Origin: Haloactinomyces albus
GTDB lineage: Bacteria; Actinomycetota; Actinomycetes; Mycobacteriales; Pseudonocardiaceae
Direction of reading: 5' to 3'
Length of the DNA stretch: 64,000 nt
NCBI RefSeq assembly: GCF_031458135.1
Contig: NZ_JAVDXW010000001.1
Coordinates: 2,790,001-2,854,000, forward strand
Part shown: piece after piece, positions 10,119 through 20,343 of the stretch
Layout of the letters: the number at the start of each line of letters is the position of its first letter
How positions within the stretch are numbered: position 1 is the stretch's first letter
Position numbers and translations under genes: made by a program
Notes under the pieces: model-generated
The model's database searches: none
Told to the model about the DNA's origin: nothing
What the model saw: the letters and a program-made list of their open reading frames with translations, nothing else

Positions 10119-11312
10119 GTGGCGAAGGCGAAGTTCGAGAGGGACAAGCCGCACGTCAACATCGGGACCATCGGTCACGTTGACCACGGCAAGACCACGC
10201 TGACCGCGGCGATCACCAAGGTCCTGCACGACAATCACCCGGAGCTGAACCCGTACACGCCTTTCGAGGACATCGACAAGGCGCCGGAAGAGAAGCAGCG
10301 CGGGATCACGATCCAGATCGCTCACGTCGAGTACCAGACCGAGGCGCGTCACTACGCTCACGTCGACGCTCCCGGCCACGCCGACTACGTGAAGAACATG
10401 ATCACCGGTGCCGCCCAGATGGACGGTGCCATCCTGGTTGTGGCGGCCAGTGACGGTCCGATGCCGCAGACCCGCGAGCACGTGCTGCTGGCCAAGCAGG
10501 TCGGCGTGCCCTACATTCTCGTCGCCCTGAACAAGGCCGACATGGTCGAGGACGAGGAGATCCTGGAGCTCGTCGAGATGGAGGTCCGTGAGCTGCTCAG
10601 CGAGCAGGACTTCCCCGGCGACGACGCCCCGATCATCCGGGTTTCCGCGCTCAAGGCGCTCGAGGGCGACGCCGAGTGGGGTGCGAAGATCATGGATCTG
10701 CTGCACGCCGTCGACGCGAACATCCCGGACCCGGTGCGTGCCACCGACCAGGCATTCCTCATGCCGGTGGAGGACGTCTTCTCCATCACCGGCCGCGGCA
10801 CCGTGGTGACCGGGCGCGTGGAGCGCGGCGTCATCAAGGTGAACGAGGAAGTCGAGATGGTCGGCATCAAGGACAAGGCCATCAAGACCACGGTCACCGG
10901 CGTGGAGATGTTCCGCAAGCTGCTCGACCAGGGTCAGGCCGGTGACAACGTCGGTCTGCTGATCCGCGGTATCAAGCGCGAGGACGTCGAGCGCGGCATG
11001 GTTGTCGTGAAGCCCGGCACCACCACCCCGCACACCGAGTTCGATGCACAGGTGTACATCCTGTCCAAGGACGAGGGTGGCCGGCACACGCCGTTCTTCA
11101 ACAACTACCGGCCGCAGTTCTACTTCCGGACCACGGACGTGACCGGTGTGGTGACCCTTCCCGAGGGCACCGAGATGGTCATGCCGGGTGACAACACCGA
11201 GATGTCGGTGCAGCTCATCCAGCCGATCGCAATGGACGAGGGCCTGCGCTTCGCGATTCGCGAGGGTGGCCGCACGGTCGGTGCGGGCCGCGTCACCAAG
11301 ATCAACAAGTGA
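10119..11312 (+). CDS. tuf: Elongation factor Tu
   Basis: GTPase that delivers aminoacyl-tRNA to the ribosome, 397 aa. It carries [10 protein letters not shown] (P-loop), RGITI, the DAPGHADY switch, NKADMV and the C-terminal VGAGRVTKI end. The GTG start follows a CCAGGAGGACAAT ribosome site. It is the last gene of the str operon and is followed at once by a strong hairpin. Confidence 0.98.
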   Translation: MAKAKFERDKPHVNIGTIGHVDHGKTTLTAAITKVLHDNHPELNPYTPFEDIDKAPEEKQRGITIQIAHVEYQTEARHYAHVDAPGHADYVKNMITGAAQMDGAILVVAASDGPMPQTREHVLLAKQVGVPYILVALNKADMVEDEEILELVEMEVRELLSEQDFPGDDAPIIRVSALKALEGDAEWGAKIMDLLHAVDANIPDPVRATDQAFLMPVEDVFSITGRGTVVTGRVERGVIKVNEEVEMVGIKDKAIKTTVTGVEMFRKLLDQGQAGDNVGLLIRGIKREDVERGMVVVKPGTTTPHTEFDAQVYILSKDEGGRHTPFFNNYRPQFYFRTTDVTGVVTLPEGTEMVMPGDNTEMSVQLIQPIAMDEGLRFAIREGGRTVGAGRVTKINK

Positions 11313-11318
11313 TGTGGT

Positions 11319-11353
11319 GGGGTTGTTGTCCGCACAGTGCGGGGAACAACCCC
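11319..11353 (+). terminator. tuf terminator hairpin
   Basis: GGGGTTGTT (11319-11327) pairs with AACAACCCC (11345-11353). After one G-G mismatch the stem continues for six pairs to a 3-nt loop. It starts 6 nt after the tuf stop and has no T-run, as is common in actinobacteria. Confidence 0.75.
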
Positions 11354-11420
11354 ACCCCGATTCGGGCTGGCACACGAGGTGTGTCATGCTGTATGGGTTG
11401 CTCGTCGGAACGGTCGAGCC

Positions 11421-11449
11421 TTACTCGGGTGCGAGTGCCCGGGTATGAT
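11421..11449 (+). promoter_or_regulatory. Possible S10 operon promoter
   Basis: TTACTC (11421-11426), 17 nt, TATGAT (11444-11449). The -10 is one base from consensus and the -35 is weak. It lies about 440 nt upstream of rpsJ. Confidence 0.35.
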
Positions 11450-11653
11450 CGTCCGGACGTGACCGAATCCGTTCGGTCTTGTTCGGGAACATCGCTTTTC
11501 CGGTGTTCGGCCGTTCCGCCACGAGAGCCCCGCGCCCTTGATTCGGGCCAGGACCGGTGTTTTCCGGGCCTGCGAGTATGCGACCGGAGTGCGCTCCGGT
11601 CGCCGACCGAGCAGGGTGCCATACGAGGTGTACGGATTCCGAGTGTGAATCCA

Positions 11654-11677
11654 TCCCGCCGGCGACGTTCGGCGGGA
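11654..11677 (+). other. Hairpin in the rpsJ leader
   Basis: TCCCGCCG (11654-11661) pairs perfectly with CGGCGGGA (11670-11677) around an 8-nt loop. This is a candidate leader structure for S10-operon control. No function can be assigned from the sequence. Confidence 0.4.
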
Positions 11678-11890
11678 CCGGTTTGCGTCGTGCGAGCGAC
11701 ACGCCCGACCGCGGGTACCGGGCACCCAGACACCTGAACAGGGGCGGACCGCGGGCTGTGTCCTGCGCCCGGCTTCCATGCGATTCCCACCCGTGAGGTG
11801 TGGGTACGCAGCGGTGTGCCGGGGCGCGTTTCGGGCACCCGCACCGCGCTAGGTACTAGCGGCACGAGACTAGAGGAACGGCAAGCCACT

Positions 11891-12196
11891 ATGGCGGGAC
11901 AAAAGATCCGCATCCGGCTCAAGGCCTACGACCACGAGGCGATCGACGCGTCCGCACGCAAGATCGTCGAGACCGTGACGCGCACCGGCGCTTCGGTCGT
12001 CGGGCCGGTGCCGCTGCCCACCGAGAAGAACGTCTACTGCGTCATCCGCTCTCCGCACAAGTACAAGGATTCGCGGGAGCACTTCGAGATGCGGACGCAC
12101 AAGCGGCTCATCGACATCGTCGAACCGACGCCCAAGACGGTGGACGCACTCATGCGCATCGACCTGCCGGCAAGCGTCGACGTGAACATCCAGTGA
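11891..12196 (+). CDS. rpsJ: 30S ribosomal protein S10
   Basis: 30S head protein, also the NusE antitermination partner. It is 101 aa, starting [19 protein letters not shown], with the [19 protein letters not shown] loop intact. ATG 11891 matches the family's start exactly, and longer in-frame extensions lack conservation. It is the first gene of the S10 operon. Confidence 0.98.
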   Translation: MAGQKIRIRLKAYDHEAIDASARKIVETVTRTGASVVGPVPLPTEKNVYCVIRSPHKYKDSREHFEMRTHKRLIDIVEPTPKTVDALMRIDLPASVDVNIQ

Positions 12197-12244
12197 GCGT
12201 GCGGCACTTCGGTTCATTGACAGGCGGCGGAGAGAACGAGACTC

Positions 12245-12895
12245 ATGTCTGACAAGCAGATCAAGGGGATTCTGGGCACCAAGCTCGGCATGACCCAGGT
12301 CTTCGACGATCAGAACCGGGTGGTCCCGGTGACGGTCGTGCAGGCCGGGCCGAACGTGGTCACCCAGGTCCGCACTCAGGACAACGACGGCTATTCGGCC
12401 GTGCAGCTGGCGTTCGGCGCCATCGACCCGCGCAAGGTGAACAAGCCGCGCAGTGGTCAGTTCGCGAAGGCCGGTGTCACGCCGCGCCGCCACATCGTCG
12501 AGCTGCGCACCTCGGATGCCGACTCCTACGAGCTCGGCCAGGAACTCACCGCCGAGCTCTTCGAGTCGGGTGCGCTGGTCGACGTGGTCGGTACGAGCAA
12601 GGGCAAGGGTTTCGCGGGCACCATCAAGCGCCACGGTTTCTCCCGGCAGGGCATGAGCCACGGTACGCAAGCAGTGCACCGCAAGCCCGGCTCGATCGGT
12701 GGGTGCGCCACACCGGGCCATGTGTTCAAGGGCATGAAGATGCCCGGTCGGATGGGCAACAACCGCGTGACCACCCAGAACCTCAAGGTGCACCAGGTCG
12801 AGAACGACTCCGGCCTGTTGCTGATCAAGGGCGCCGTTCCGGGCCCCAAGGGCGGTCTGGTGCTGGTCAAGAGCGCTGTGAAGGGTGGTGCGTGA
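12245..12895 (+). CDS. rplC: 50S ribosomal protein L3
   Basis: Early-assembly protein near the peptidyl-transferase centre, 216 aa. It opens [14 protein letters not shown] and has the conserved [22 protein letters not shown] segment in pieces, with the methylated-glutamine loop region intact. The TGA overlaps the rplD ATG (TGATG at 12893). Confidence 0.97.
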   Translation: MSDKQIKGILGTKLGMTQVFDDQNRVVPVTVVQAGPNVVTQVRTQDNDGYSAVQLAFGAIDPRKVNKPRSGQFAKAGVTPRRHIVELRTSDADSYELGQELTAELFESGALVDVVGTSKGKGFAGTIKRHGFSRQGMSHGTQAVHRKPGSIGGCATPGHVFKGMKMPGRMGNNRVTTQNLKVHQVENDSGLLLIKGAVPGPKGGLVLVKSAVKGGA

Positions 12896-13581
12896 TGGCA
12901 GCCACGCTCGATGTCCGTACCCCGGACGGCAGTACGGACGGCCATGTCGAACTGCCTGCCGAGCTTTTCGACGCGAAGGCGAACATTCCGCTGATGCACC
13001 AGGTCGTGGTGGCCCAGTTGGCCGCCGCGCGTCAGGGCACGCACGCAACCAAGACTCGCGGTGCTGTCGCAGGCGGAAGCAAGAAGCCGTACCGGCAGAA
13101 GGGCACCGGTAACGCCCGGCAGGGCTCGACCCGCGCCCCGCAGTTCGTCGGCGGTGGCACGGTGCACGGTCCGGCTCCGCGGGACTACTCGCAGCGGACC
13201 CCGAAGAAGATGAAGGCGGCGGCGCTGCGCGGAGCCCTGTCGGACCGTGCCCGGGCCGAGCAGCTCCACGTGGTGACCGAGGTGGTGACCGGCGAGCAGC
13301 CGTCCACCAAGGCGGCCAAGGCCACACTGCGTGCGCTGACCGATGCCAAGCGCGTCCTGGTGGTGCTCAACCGCACCGAGGAGCGTGCCTGGCTGAGCCT
13401 GCGCAACCTGCCGAACGTGCACATCATCGACCCCGGCCAGTTGAACACCTACGACGTGCTCGTCAACGACGACATCGTGTTCAGCAAGGAGGCGTTCGAG
13501 CGCTTCATCGCCGGCCCGTCGAAGGGTCGTTCGGCCAAGGCCGTCGCGACCTCCGGTGAGGCTGAGGAGGCAGACCAGTGA
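12895..13581 (+). CDS. rplD: 50S ribosomal protein L4
   Basis: Exit-tunnel protein of the large subunit, 228 aa. The loop [21 protein letters not shown] and the [14 protein letters not shown] stretch are diagnostic (shown in part). ATG 12895, which overlaps the rplC stop, is preferred to the longer in-frame extension from 12703, which would run inside rplC. The stop overlaps the rplW GTG by 4 nt. L4 autoregulates the S10 operon in some bacteria; no such leader can be proven here. Confidence 0.97.
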   Translation: MAATLDVRTPDGSTDGHVELPAELFDAKANIPLMHQVVVAQLAAARQGTHATKTRGAVAGGSKKPYRQKGTGNARQGSTRAPQFVGGGTVHGPAPRDYSQRTPKKMKAAALRGALSDRARAEQLHVVTEVVTGEQPSTKAAKATLRALTDAKRVLVVLNRTEERAWLSLRNLPNVHIIDPGQLNTYDVLVNDDIVFSKEAFERFIAGPSKGRSAKAVATSGEAEEADQ

Positions 13582-13877
13582 TCCCCGACCCGCGAGACAT
13601 CATCATCGCGCCGGTGATTTCCGAGAAGAGCTACGGGCTGCTTTCGGAGAACCAGTACACGTTCCTGGTCCGTCCCGGCACGAACAAGACCGAGATCAAG
13701 ATCGCGATCGAGAAGATCTTCGGCGTACAGGTCACCAACGTCAACACGATCAATCGTCAGGGCAAGCGCAAGCGCACCCGCACCGGGTACGGCAAGCGCA
13801 AGGACACCAAGCGGGCGATCGTCACGCTGTCCGCCGAGAGCAAGCCGATCGAGATCTTCGGTGGTATGGCGGCCTGA
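13578..13877 (+). CDS. rplW: 50S ribosomal protein L23
   Basis: Protein at the tunnel exit that docks trigger factor and SRP. It is 99 aa, with [14 protein letters not shown] at the N-terminus and the [16 protein letters not shown] segment. The GTG start at 13578 overlaps the rplD stop (GTGA). Confidence 0.97.
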   Translation: MIPDPRDIIIAPVISEKSYGLLSENQYTFLVRPGTNKTEIKIAIEKIFGVQVTNVNTINRQGKRKRTRTGYGKRKDTKRAIVTLSAESKPIEIFGGMAA

Positions 13878-13923
13878 GCCGGGCGCAGGCGAAAAGCCGA
13901 TGGAAGACTAGGACTGCGTAGAG

Positions 13924-14760
13924 ATGGGCATTCGCAAGCACAAGCCGACGACGGCGGGCCGTCGCGGTTCCAGCGGGTCGGACTTCTCCGAGGTCACCCG
14001 CTCACATCCGGAGAAGTCGCTGGTTCGGCCGCTGCACGGCCACGGCGGCCGGAACGCGCACGGCAGGATCACCACGCGGCACCAGGGTGGCGGCCACAAG
14101 CGGGCCTACCGCGTGATCGACTTCCGCCGTAACGACAAGGACGGTGTGCCCGCCAAGGTCGCGCACATCGAGTACGACCCGAACCGCAGTGCACGGATCG
14201 CACTGCTGCACTACCTCGACGGGGAGAAGCGCTACATCATCGCACCGGACAAGGTCCGGCAGGGTGATCGCGTGGAGAGCGGCGTCCGTGCCGACATCAA
14301 GCCGGGCAACAACCTCCCGATGCGCAACATCCCCACCGGCACGGTGGTGCACGCGATCGAGTTGCGTCCGGGCGGCGGCGCGAAGATCGCGCGCTCGGCC
14401 GGTGCCCGGGTCCAGCTGGTGGCCAAGGACGGTCCGAACGCCCAGTTGCGGATGCCTTCGGGTGAGATCCGCAATGTGGACGTGCGCTGCCGGGCCACGG
14501 TTGGTGAGGTCGGAAACTCCGAGCACTCCAACATCAGCTGGGGCAAGGCGGGCCGGATGCGCTGGAAGGGCAAGCGCCCGACCGTGCGCGGTGTCGTGAT
14601 GAACCCGATCGACCACCCCCACGGTGGTGGTGAGGGCAGGACCTCCGGTGGGCGTCATCCGGTCAACCCGAAGGGTAAGCCCGAGGGCCGGAGCCGCCGT
14701 AGCAAGCCCAGTGACAAGCTCATCGTTCGTCGCCGGCGCACCGGTAAGAAGAAGCGCTGA
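13924..14760 (+). CDS. rplB: 50S ribosomal protein L2
   Basis: Core large-subunit protein needed for peptidyl-transferase activity and subunit joining, 278 aa. The catalytic-site histidine region [20 protein letters not shown] is intact, as is the C-terminal [17 protein letters not shown] start at 13924 after a 46-nt gap. Confidence 0.98.
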   Translation: MGIRKHKPTTAGRRGSSGSDFSEVTRSHPEKSLVRPLHGHGGRNAHGRITTRHQGGGHKRAYRVIDFRRNDKDGVPAKVAHIEYDPNRSARIALLHYLDGEKRYIIAPDKVRQGDRVESGVRADIKPGNNLPMRNIPTGTVVHAIELRPGGGAKIARSAGARVQLVAKDGPNAQLRMPSGEIRNVDVRCRATVGEVGNSEHSNISWGKAGRMRWKGKRPTVRGVVMNPIDHPHGGGEGRTSGGRHPVNPKGKPEGRSRRSKPSDKLIVRRRRTGKKKR

Positions 14761-14778
14761 GCAGGGAGGTAAGAGCAC

Positions 14779-15060
14779 ATGCCACGCAGCCTGAAGAAGG
14801 GTCCGTTCGTGGACGACCACCTGCTCAAGAAGGTGGACGCGCTGAACGAGGCGAACAAGAAGTCGGTGATCAAGACCTGGTCGCGCCGGTCGACGGTCAT
14901 CCCGGACATGCTCAACCACACCATCGCCGTGCACGACGGCCGCAAGCACGTGCCGGTGTTCATCAGCGAGAACATGGTCGGGCACAAGCTCGGCGAGTTT
15001 GCCCCGACCCGCACCTTCAAGGGTCACGTGAAGGACGACCGGAAGTCGCGCCGCCGGTGA
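14779..15060 (+). CDS. rpsS: 30S ribosomal protein S19
   Basis: 30S head protein, 93 aa, beginning [19 protein letters not shown] and containing the conserved [13 protein letters not shown] and [24 protein letters not shown] ribosome site precedes the ATG. Confidence 0.98.
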   Translation: MPRSLKKGPFVDDHLLKKVDALNEANKKSVIKTWSRRSTVIPDMLNHTIAVHDGRKHVPVFISENMVGHKLGEFAPTRTFKGHVKDDRKSRRR

Positions 15061-15133
15061 GCGGGTCTGTGACACGAACGAGCCGGGCCATGCGGGAAGA
15101 GATTCCCGCAGCCCGGGGCAAAGGGGTAGCAGG

Positions 15134-15562
15134 ATGACAGCCCGTACCGACGACAGTGCCGCGGAGGAATCGCCGCGTGCAGTGGCGCGGGCCCGCTACG
15201 TCCGCGTGGCGCCGATGAAGGCGCGTCGCGTGGTCGAGCTCATCAAGGGCCGTAGCGCCAGCGAAGCCCTGGACGTGCTCAAGTTCGCGCCGCAGACCGC
15301 GAGCGGTCCGGTGTCGAAGGTGCTCGCCAGTGCGATGGCCAATGCGGAGAACAACCGCTCGCTCGACCCGGAGACCCTGTGGGTGCACCGGGCCTACGTG
15401 GACGAGGGTCCGACGCTGAAGCGCTTCCGGCCGCGCGCGCAGGGTCGCGCGTACCGGATTCGCAAGCGGACCAGTCACATCACGGTCGAGGTCGAGTCGC
15501 GCCAGCCCAAATCGGCAGGCAAGTCTCGCAAGAGCAGTAGCCAGAAGGGGAGTGCCCGGTAG
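15134..15562 (+). CDS. rplV: 50S ribosomal protein L22
   Basis: Protein lining the exit tunnel (macrolide site), 142 aa. Signatures are [20 protein letters not shown] and the tunnel hairpin [13 protein letters not shown]. Both the N- and C-terminal tails are slightly longer than in enterobacteria. ATG 15134 is chosen. The last base overlaps the rpsC GTG (TAGTG). Confidence 0.97.
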   Translation: MTARTDDSAAEESPRAVARARYVRVAPMKARRVVELIKGRSASEALDVLKFAPQTASGPVSKVLASAMANAENNRSLDPETLWVHRAYVDEGPTLKRFRPRAQGRAYRIRKRTSHITVEVESRQPKSAGKSRKSSSQKGSAR

Positions 15563-16503
15563 TGGGTCAGAAGATCAACCCGCACGGCTTCCGGCTCGGC
15601 ATCACCACGGACTGGAAGTCGCGCTGGTACGCCGACAAGCAGTATTCGGAGTACGTCGCGGAAGACGTCAAGATCCGCAAGCGGCTCTCTCGCGGGATGG
15701 AGCGCGCAGGCATCTCCAAGGTGGAGATCGAGCGCACCCGCGAGCGAGTCCGGGTGGATATTCACACCGCCCGGCCGGGCATCGTGATCGGTCGGCGTGG
15801 TGCCGAGGCGGATCGCCTGCGCGGTTCACTGGAGAAGCTGACCGGCAAGCAGGTCCAGCTCAACATTCTCGAGGTCAAGAACTCGGAGACGGACGCCCAG
15901 CTCGTGGCCCAGGGCATCGCGGAGCAGCTTTCCAACCGCGTGTCCTTCCGGCGTGCGATGCGCAAGGGCATGCAGTCGGCCATGCGGTCGCAGCAGGTCA
16001 AGGGTATCCGTGTCCAGTGCGGTGGCCGTCTCGGCGGTGCCGAGATGTCCCGCTCGGAGTTCTACCGCGAGGGCCAGGTGCCGCTGCACACGCTGCGTGC
16101 GGACATGGACTACGGCTTCTTCGAGGCCCGGACCACCTTCGGCCGGATCGGTGTGAAGGTCTGGATCTACAAGGGTGAGCTGGTCGGCGGCCTGAAGCAG
16201 AAGCAGCAGGAGTCCGAGGTTCGCGCGCCGCGCGGCGAAGGTGGCGGCGGTGGTCAGCGCGAGGGTGGCCGAGGTGGTCGCTCGGAGCGCGGTGGCCGGC
16301 GCCGTTCGGGTGCCTCCGGTACCACGGCGACGGGGACCGAGGCCGGTCGTGCCGCAGGCAAGTCCGGCAAGGGTGCCAAGTCCGCGGAGAGCGCCGGTGG
16401 CTCGGCCGAGAGCTCGCAGCAGGAGCAGACCGCCGGTGATGCGGCCGTCGGCAATGCTCCGGCTGTCAGCGAGCCCCACGCTGATGAGAAGACGGAGGGC
16501 TGA
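15562..16503 (+). CDS. rpsC: 30S ribosomal protein S3 with long basic/acidic tail
   Basis: mRNA-entry-channel protein with a KH domain. The folded part spans about residues 1-215 ([13 protein letters not shown] at the start, [14 protein letters not shown] in the KH loop, [10 protein letters not shown] at the end). A roughly 95-residue extension follows. It is first Arg/Gly-rich with R-G-G-like repeats, then Ser/Ala/Glu-rich. The total of 313 aa is well above the 230-280 aa usual for S3. Translationally coupled to rplV. Confidence 0.97.
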   Translation: MGQKINPHGFRLGITTDWKSRWYADKQYSEYVAEDVKIRKRLSRGMERAGISKVEIERTRERVRVDIHTARPGIVIGRRGAEADRLRGSLEKLTGKQVQLNILEVKNSETDAQLVAQGIAEQLSNRVSFRRAMRKGMQSAMRSQQVKGIRVQCGGRLGGAEMSRSEFYREGQVPLHTLRADMDYGFFEARTTFGRIGVKVWIYKGELVGGLKQKQQESEVRAPRGEGGGGGQREGGRGGRSERGGRRRSGASGTTATGTEAGRAAGKSGKGAKSAESAGGSAESSQQEQTAGDAAVGNAPAVSEPHADEKTEG

Positions 16504-16506
16504 GAC

Positions 16507-16926
16507 GTGCTCGTCCCACGCAAGGTCAGGTGGCGCAAGGCCCACGCACCGAAGCGCAAGGGCTTCGCCAAGGGCGGCACCCAGATCAACTTCGGTGAAT
16601 ACGGCATTCAGGCCCTCGAGCAGGGCTATGTGACGAACCGGCAGATCGAGTCGGCTCGTATCGCGATCACCCGGCATGTGAAACGTGGCGGCAAGGTGTG
16701 GATCAACATCTTCCCGGATCGTCCGCTGACGAAGAAGCCCGCCGAAACCCGCATGGGTTCCGGTAAGGGTTCGCCGGAGTACTGGGTCGCCAACGTCAAG
16801 CCGGGCCGGGTCATGTTCGAGTTGAACTACCCGAACCAGAAGATCGCGCTCGAGGCGTTGACGCGTGCGGTCCACAAGCTCCCGATGAAGTGCAAGATCG
16901 TGTCCCGCGAGGGTGGTGACTTCTGA
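16507..16926 (+). CDS. rplP: 50S ribosomal protein L16
   Basis: Large-subunit protein near the A-site tRNA elbow, 139 aa, beginning with [11 protein letters not shown] and carrying [16 protein letters not shown] and [17 protein letters not shown] start 3 nt after rpsC. The stop overlaps the rpmC ATG by one base. Confidence 0.98.
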   Translation: MLVPRKVRWRKAHAPKRKGFAKGGTQINFGEYGIQALEQGYVTNRQIESARIAITRHVKRGGKVWINIFPDRPLTKKPAETRMGSGKGSPEYWVANVKPGRVMFELNYPNQKIALEALTRAVHKLPMKCKIVSREGGDF

Positions 16927-17168
16927 TGAGCGCGGGTGTCACCGCTTCCGAGCTCCGGGAGTTGAACAACGAGGAGCTCGTGTCACGTCTGAAGGAGTCG
17001 AAGGAGGAGTTGTTCAACCTCCGATTCCAGATGGCGACCGGACAGCTGGAGAACAACCGCCGGTTGCGCGTCGTGCGCAAGGACATCGCCCGGCTTTACA
17101 CCATCATGCGCGAGCGTGAGCTGGGCCTGACGGTGTCCCCTGACGGCGCCGAGGAGGGCGCGGCATGA
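16926..17168 (+). CDS. rpmC: 50S ribosomal protein L29
   Basis: Small helical-hairpin protein at the tunnel exit, 80 aa. The family core [21 protein letters not shown] and [17 protein letters not shown] are visible in order. It overlaps rplP by 1 nt and rpsQ by 4 nt (ATGA). Confidence 0.96.
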   Translation: MSAGVTASELRELNNEELVSRLKESKEELFNLRFQMATGQLENNRRLRVVRKDIARLYTIMRERELGLTVSPDGAEEGAA

Positions 17169-17464
17169 GCGAAACAGTTGCTGAGGGCTCTGTCACAGAA
17201 GGACAGGGCGAGAACCGGAACTACCGCAAGGTCCGGGAGGGTTACGTCGTCTCGTCCAAGATGGACAAGACGATCGTGGTTTCCCTGCAGGACCGCAAGA
17301 AGCACGCGCTGTACGGCAAGATCATGCGGCAGACCACCAAGGTCAAGGCGCACGACGAGGCCAATACCGCGGGTGTTGGTGACCGGGTACTGCTGATGGA
17401 GACCCGGCCGCTGTCGGCGACGAAGCGCTGGCGGCTGGTCGAGGTCGTGGAGAAGGCCAAGTAA
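17165..17464 (+). CDS. rpsQ: 30S ribosomal protein S17
   Basis: Early 16S rRNA-binding OB-fold protein. It is 99 aa, with the [18 protein letters not shown] core and a roughly 20-residue N-terminal extension typical of actinobacteria. The ATGA start overlap with rpmC fixes the start. Last gene before a hairpin-rich gap. Confidence 0.97.
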   Translation: MSETVAEGSVTEGQGENRNYRKVREGYVVSSKMDKTIVVSLQDRKKHALYGKIMRQTTKVKAHDEANTAGVGDRVLLMETRPLSATKRWRLVEVVEKAK

Positions 17465-17470
17465 TGCGGA

Positions 17471-17499
17471 CCACCTGCGGAGCGGTCCTCCGCAGGTGG
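17471..17499 (+). terminator. 12-bp hairpin after rpsQ
   Basis: CCACCTGCGGAG (17471-17482) pairs perfectly with CTCCGCAGGTGG (17488-17499) around a 5-nt loop, 7 nt after the rpsQ stop. It is a terminator or attenuator separating the S10 and spc clusters. No T-run. Confidence 0.65.
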
Positions 17500-17516
17500 C
17501 CACATTTGGCATCCGA

Positions 17517-17562
17517 CCTCCCGGAAGTAGTGCTGGGAGGTGTGGAGACGCAAGTCTCCACA
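17517..17562 (+). other. Two further hairpins, one with a GCAA tetraloop
   Basis: CCTCCC (17517-17522) pairs with GGGAGG (17535-17540). Immediately after, TGTGGAGAC (17541-17549) pairs with GTCTCCACA (17554-17562) across a GCAA (GNRA-type) loop. Together with the hairpins at 17471 and 17607 they fill the rpsQ-rplN gap. Confidence 0.5.
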
Positions 17563-17606
17563 CGGCCGCGCACGTCAGGTCGGAAATCTGGCGTGCCAGA
17601 GTGTTC

Positions 17607-17626
17607 TTCGCGCGAGAAAGCGCGAA
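17607..17626 (+). other. Small hairpin upstream of rplN
   Basis: TTCGCGC (17607-17613) pairs with GCGCGAA (17620-17626) around GAGAAA, about 20 nt before the rplN start codon. It may affect access to the ribosome site. Confidence 0.4.
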
Positions 17627-17647
17627 AACTTAGGGTCAGGAGTCGAC

Positions 17648-18016
17648 GTGATCCAGCAGGAGTCGCGACTGCGTGTCGCCGACAACACCGGGGCCAAGGA
17701 GATCCTCACGATCCGGGTACTCGGTGGTTCCGGTCGGCGTTACGCAGGTGTCGGTGACATCGTGACGGCGACGGTGAAGGAAGCCATCCCCGCCGCAGGT
17801 GTCAAGAGGGGCGATGTGGTCAAGGCCGTCATCGTCCGGCAGAAGAAGGAGAAGCGTCGTCCGGACGGTTCCTACATCCGGTTCGACGAGAATGCCGCGG
17901 TGCTGATCAAGCCCGGTGGCGATCCGCGAGGGACCCGCATCTTCGGGCCCGTCGGCCGCGAGCTGCGTGACAGGAAGTTCATGAAGATCATCTCGCTCGC
18001 GCCGGAGGTGCTGTGA
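17648..18016 (+). CDS. rplN: 50S ribosomal protein L14
   Basis: Large-subunit protein at the subunit interface, 122 aa, opening [18 protein letters not shown] and ending [13 protein letters not shown] 17648 is chosen because it gives the exact family length and has a CAGGAG ribosome site. The in-frame extension to 17540 runs through the hairpins. First gene of the spc cluster. Confidence 0.98.
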   Translation: MIQQESRLRVADNTGAKEILTIRVLGGSGRRYAGVGDIVTATVKEAIPAAGVKRGDVVKAVIVRQKKEKRRPDGSYIRFDENAAVLIKPGGDPRGTRIFGPVGRELRDRKFMKIISLAPEVL

Positions 18017-18330
18017 TGAAGGTGAAAAAGGGCGACACGGTCGTCGTGATCTCCGGTAAGGACAAGGGCGCCAGGGGCAAGGTCATCCAGGCCTTCCCGC
18101 AGCGGGACCGCGTCCTGGTCGAGGGTGTCAATCGGATCAAGAAGCACACGAAGGTCTCGCGGACCGAGCGTGGTGCGCAGTCCGGTGGCATCGTGACGCA
18201 GGAGGCGCCGATCCACGTCAGCAATGTGATGGTGGCGGACTCGGACGGCAAGCCCACCCGTATCGGCTATCGCACGGGCGAGGACGGCAAGAAGGTGCGT
18301 ATTTCTCGCCGCAACGGTAAGGACATCTGA
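18016..18330 (+). CDS. rplX: 50S ribosomal protein L24
   Basis: Assembly-initiator protein with a KOW motif, 104 aa: [21 protein letters not shown] at the start (in part) and RKNGKDI-like end. The ATG overlaps the rplN stop (TGATG). A GTG one codon upstream is an alternative. Confidence 0.97.
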   Translation: MKVKKGDTVVVISGKDKGARGKVIQAFPQRDRVLVEGVNRIKKHTKVSRTERGAQSGGIVTQEAPIHVSNVMVADSDGKPTRIGYRTGEDGKKVRISRRNGKDI

Positions 18331-18334
18331 ACTC

Positions 18335-18898
18335 ATGACCACTGCTGAGAAGATCGTCCCCCGGCTGAAGACCCGCTACCGTGACGAGGTCATTCCGGCC
18401 CTCAACGAGGAGTTCTCCTACTCCAATCCGATGTTGGTGCCCGGTGTGACCAAGGTCGTGGTCAACATGGGTGTGGGCGATGCCGCGCGGGACAGCAAAC
18501 TGATCGAGGGCGCCGTTCGCGACCTGGCGACCATCACCGGTCAGAAGCCCGAGGTTCGCAAGGCTCGCAAGTCCATCGCTCAATTCAAGGTGCGCGAGGG
18601 GATGCCGATCGGCGCCCGCGTGACCCTGCGTGGCGACCGGATGTGGGAGTTCCTCGATCGCCTGGTGAGCATTTCGCTGCCGCGCATCCGGGATTTCCGG
18701 GGATTGTCGCCGAACCAGTTCGACGGCAACGGCAACTACACGTTCGGCCTCAACGAGCAGTCGATGTTCCACGAGATCAACCAGGATGCGATCGATCGCC
18801 CGCGTGGCATGGACATCACCGTCGTGACCACGGCCGCCACCAACGCGGAGGGCAGGGTGCTGTTGCGGCATCTGGGCTTCCCGTTCAAGGAGCAGTGA
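18335..18898 (+). CDS. rplE: 50S ribosomal protein L5
   Basis: 5S rRNA-binding protein, 187 aa, with the conserved [34 protein letters not shown] and [12 protein letters not shown] segments. Starts 4 nt after rplX. Confidence 0.98.
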   Translation: MTTAEKIVPRLKTRYRDEVIPALNEEFSYSNPMLVPGVTKVVVNMGVGDAARDSKLIEGAVRDLATITGQKPEVRKARKSIAQFKVREGMPIGARVTLRGDRMWEFLDRLVSISLPRIRDFRGLSPNQFDGNGNYTFGLNEQSMFHEINQDAIDRPRGMDITVVTTAATNAEGRVLLRHLGFPFKEQ

Positions 18899-18940
18899 CC
18901 GTGGCCACCGCTGAGGATCGAAGCAAGGAGAACTGAGCCG

Positions 18941-19126
18941 ATGGCCAAAAAGGCACTGATCAACAAGGCCGCGCGCAAGCCGAAGTTCCGGGTTCGCAGC
19001 TACACCCGTTGCCAGCGTTGCGGACGCCCGCGCTCGGTGCTCCGCAAGTTCGGGCTGTGCCGGATCTGCTTCCGCGAGATGGCCCATGCCGGTGAGCTTC
19101 CGGGCGTGAGCAAGTCCTCGTGGTGA
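18941..19126 (+). CDS. rpsN: 30S ribosomal protein S14, zinc-binding type Z
   Basis: Short zinc-ribbon form of S14, 61 aa. Two C-x-x-C pairs (CQRC and CRIC) bracket a basic loop, as in zinc-dependent S14. A zinc-free paralogue may exist elsewhere in the genome; none is in this window. The 260-nt gap to rpsH is unusually large for this operon and shows no gene. Confidence 0.98.
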   Translation: MAKKALINKAARKPKFRVRSYTRCQRCGRPRSVLRKFGLCRICFREMAHAGELPGVSKSSW

Positions 19127-19386
19127 AGCCTCATCCGACGAGTTCTGCCTGGTGACAGGTAGTCTCGGGGGAGTTCACCGGGACAAGCCCCGCGCTGGTA
19201 CGCGAACAAGCTTGATACGCGGACACGCCGATGTACGAGCAGTCCGCGAACAATCCGGCTCGCCTGCGGGCGGGCAATGACCCCGACTTCGTTCAGGCCA
19301 GGGTCCAGACCTCACGTGTGGCCGTGTTTCGGCACGGCGTCGTCGGGACCCACCGGAACCGGACGAGAAAGGTTGACAAGGTCACC

Positions 19387-19785
19387 ATGACGATGACCGA
19401 TCCGATCGCAGACATGTTGACGCGTCTGCGGAACGGGAGTCGCGCCTACCACGACGAGATCGTGATGCCGCACTCCAAGCTCAAGGCGAATATTGCCGAC
19501 ATCCTGCAGCGCGAGGGCTACGTTTCCGGTTCGTGGACGCAGGCAGGCGAGAAGGGCAAGAACCTGGTCGTCGAGCTCAAGTACGGCCCGAACCGCGAGA
19601 AGAGCATGACCGGCCTGCGCCGGGTGTCCAAGCCGGGCCTGCGCGTGTACGCCAAGTCCACGAACCTGCCGAAGGTGCTCGGCGGACTGGGTATCGCGAT
19701 CATTTCGACGTCGGGCGGTCTGCTGACCGACAAGCAGGCCATGAAGAAGGGCGTGGGCGGGGAAGTTCTCGCCTACGTCTGGTGA
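19387..19785 (+). CDS. rpsH: 30S ribosomal protein S8
   Basis: Central-domain 16S rRNA-binding protein and, in E. coli, the spc operon autoregulator. It is 132 aa, starting [18 protein letters not shown] and ending with the GGEVLAYVW motif. ATG 19387 gives the usual actinobacterial length. The longer in-frame extension to 19231 is not conserved-looking. Confidence 0.98.
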   Translation: MTMTDPIADMLTRLRNGSRAYHDEIVMPHSKLKANIADILQREGYVSGSWTQAGEKGKNLVVELKYGPNREKSMTGLRRVSKPGLRVYAKSTNLPKVLGGLGIAIISTSGGLLTDKQAMKKGVGGEVLAYVW

Positions 19786-19801
19786 AGAAGGAGGAACGGT
19801 T

Positions 19802-20341
19802 ATGTCGCGCATCGGAGTGTTGCCGATCACCGTGCCCTCCGGCGTCGAGGTGACGATCGACGGCCAGATGGTCACGGCCAAGGGCCCGAAGGGCACTCTG
19901 CAGCAGCAAATCACCGAGCCCATCACGGTCGAGCGGGACTCGGACGGAACCATCCAGGTTCAGCGCCCCGACGACGAGCGCCGGAGCCGCGCACTGCACG
20001 GACTGTCGCGCAGCCTGGTGAACAACATGGTGGTCGGCGTCAGCCAGGGCTACCAGCGGGATCTCGAAATCCAGGGCGTCGGTTACCGGGTGCAGCTCAA
20101 GGGGGCCAATCTCGAGTTCGCTCTCGGCTACAGCCACCCGGTTGTGATGGAGCCGCCGCAGGGTATCGAGTTCGCCACGGACGGCCCCTCGAAACTGTCG
20201 GTCAAGGGTATCGACAAGCAGCAGGTCGGCGAGGTTGCCGCCAAGATCCGCAAGCTGCGCCGTCCCGACCCGTACAAGGGCAAGGGTGTGCGCTACGCGG
20301 GCGAGAAGATCCGCACCAAGGTCGGGAAGACGGGTAAGTGA
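19802..20341 (+). CDS. rplF: 50S ribosomal protein L6
   Basis: Large-subunit protein near the GTPase centre. It is 179 aa with two L6 folds, [16 protein letters not shown] at the start and [19 protein letters not shown] at the end. An AAGGAGGAAC ribosome site precedes the ATG. Confidence 0.98.
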   Translation: MSRIGVLPITVPSGVEVTIDGQMVTAKGPKGTLQQQITEPITVERDSDGTIQVQRPDDERRSRALHGLSRSLVNNMVVGVSQGYQRDLEIQGVGYRVQLKGANLEFALGYSHPVVMEPPQGIEFATDGPSKLSVKGIDKQQVGEVAAKIRKLRRPDPYKGKGVRYAGEKIRTKVGKTGK

Positions 20342-20343
20342 CC

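Larger units (their letters stand above)
11354..11890. other. Intergenic leader region upstream of rpsJ
   Basis: 537 nt separate the tuf terminator from rpsJ. I see no gene with credible codon usage on either strand. The region holds a possible promoter (11421-11449) and a hairpin (11654-11677), so it is best read as the promoter and long 5' leader of the S10 operon. Confidence 0.5.

Noticed and set aside
8036..10171. A 711-codon open frame on the minus strand opposite fusA
   Set aside because: It is the antisense of fusA. High GC3 keeps the complementary frame open; the plus strand encodes a fully conserved EF-G.
19373..19378. Perfect TTGACA box just before rpsH
   Set aside because: It lies 9 nt upstream of the rpsH start, so any -10 would fall inside the gene. 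Treated as coincidence.
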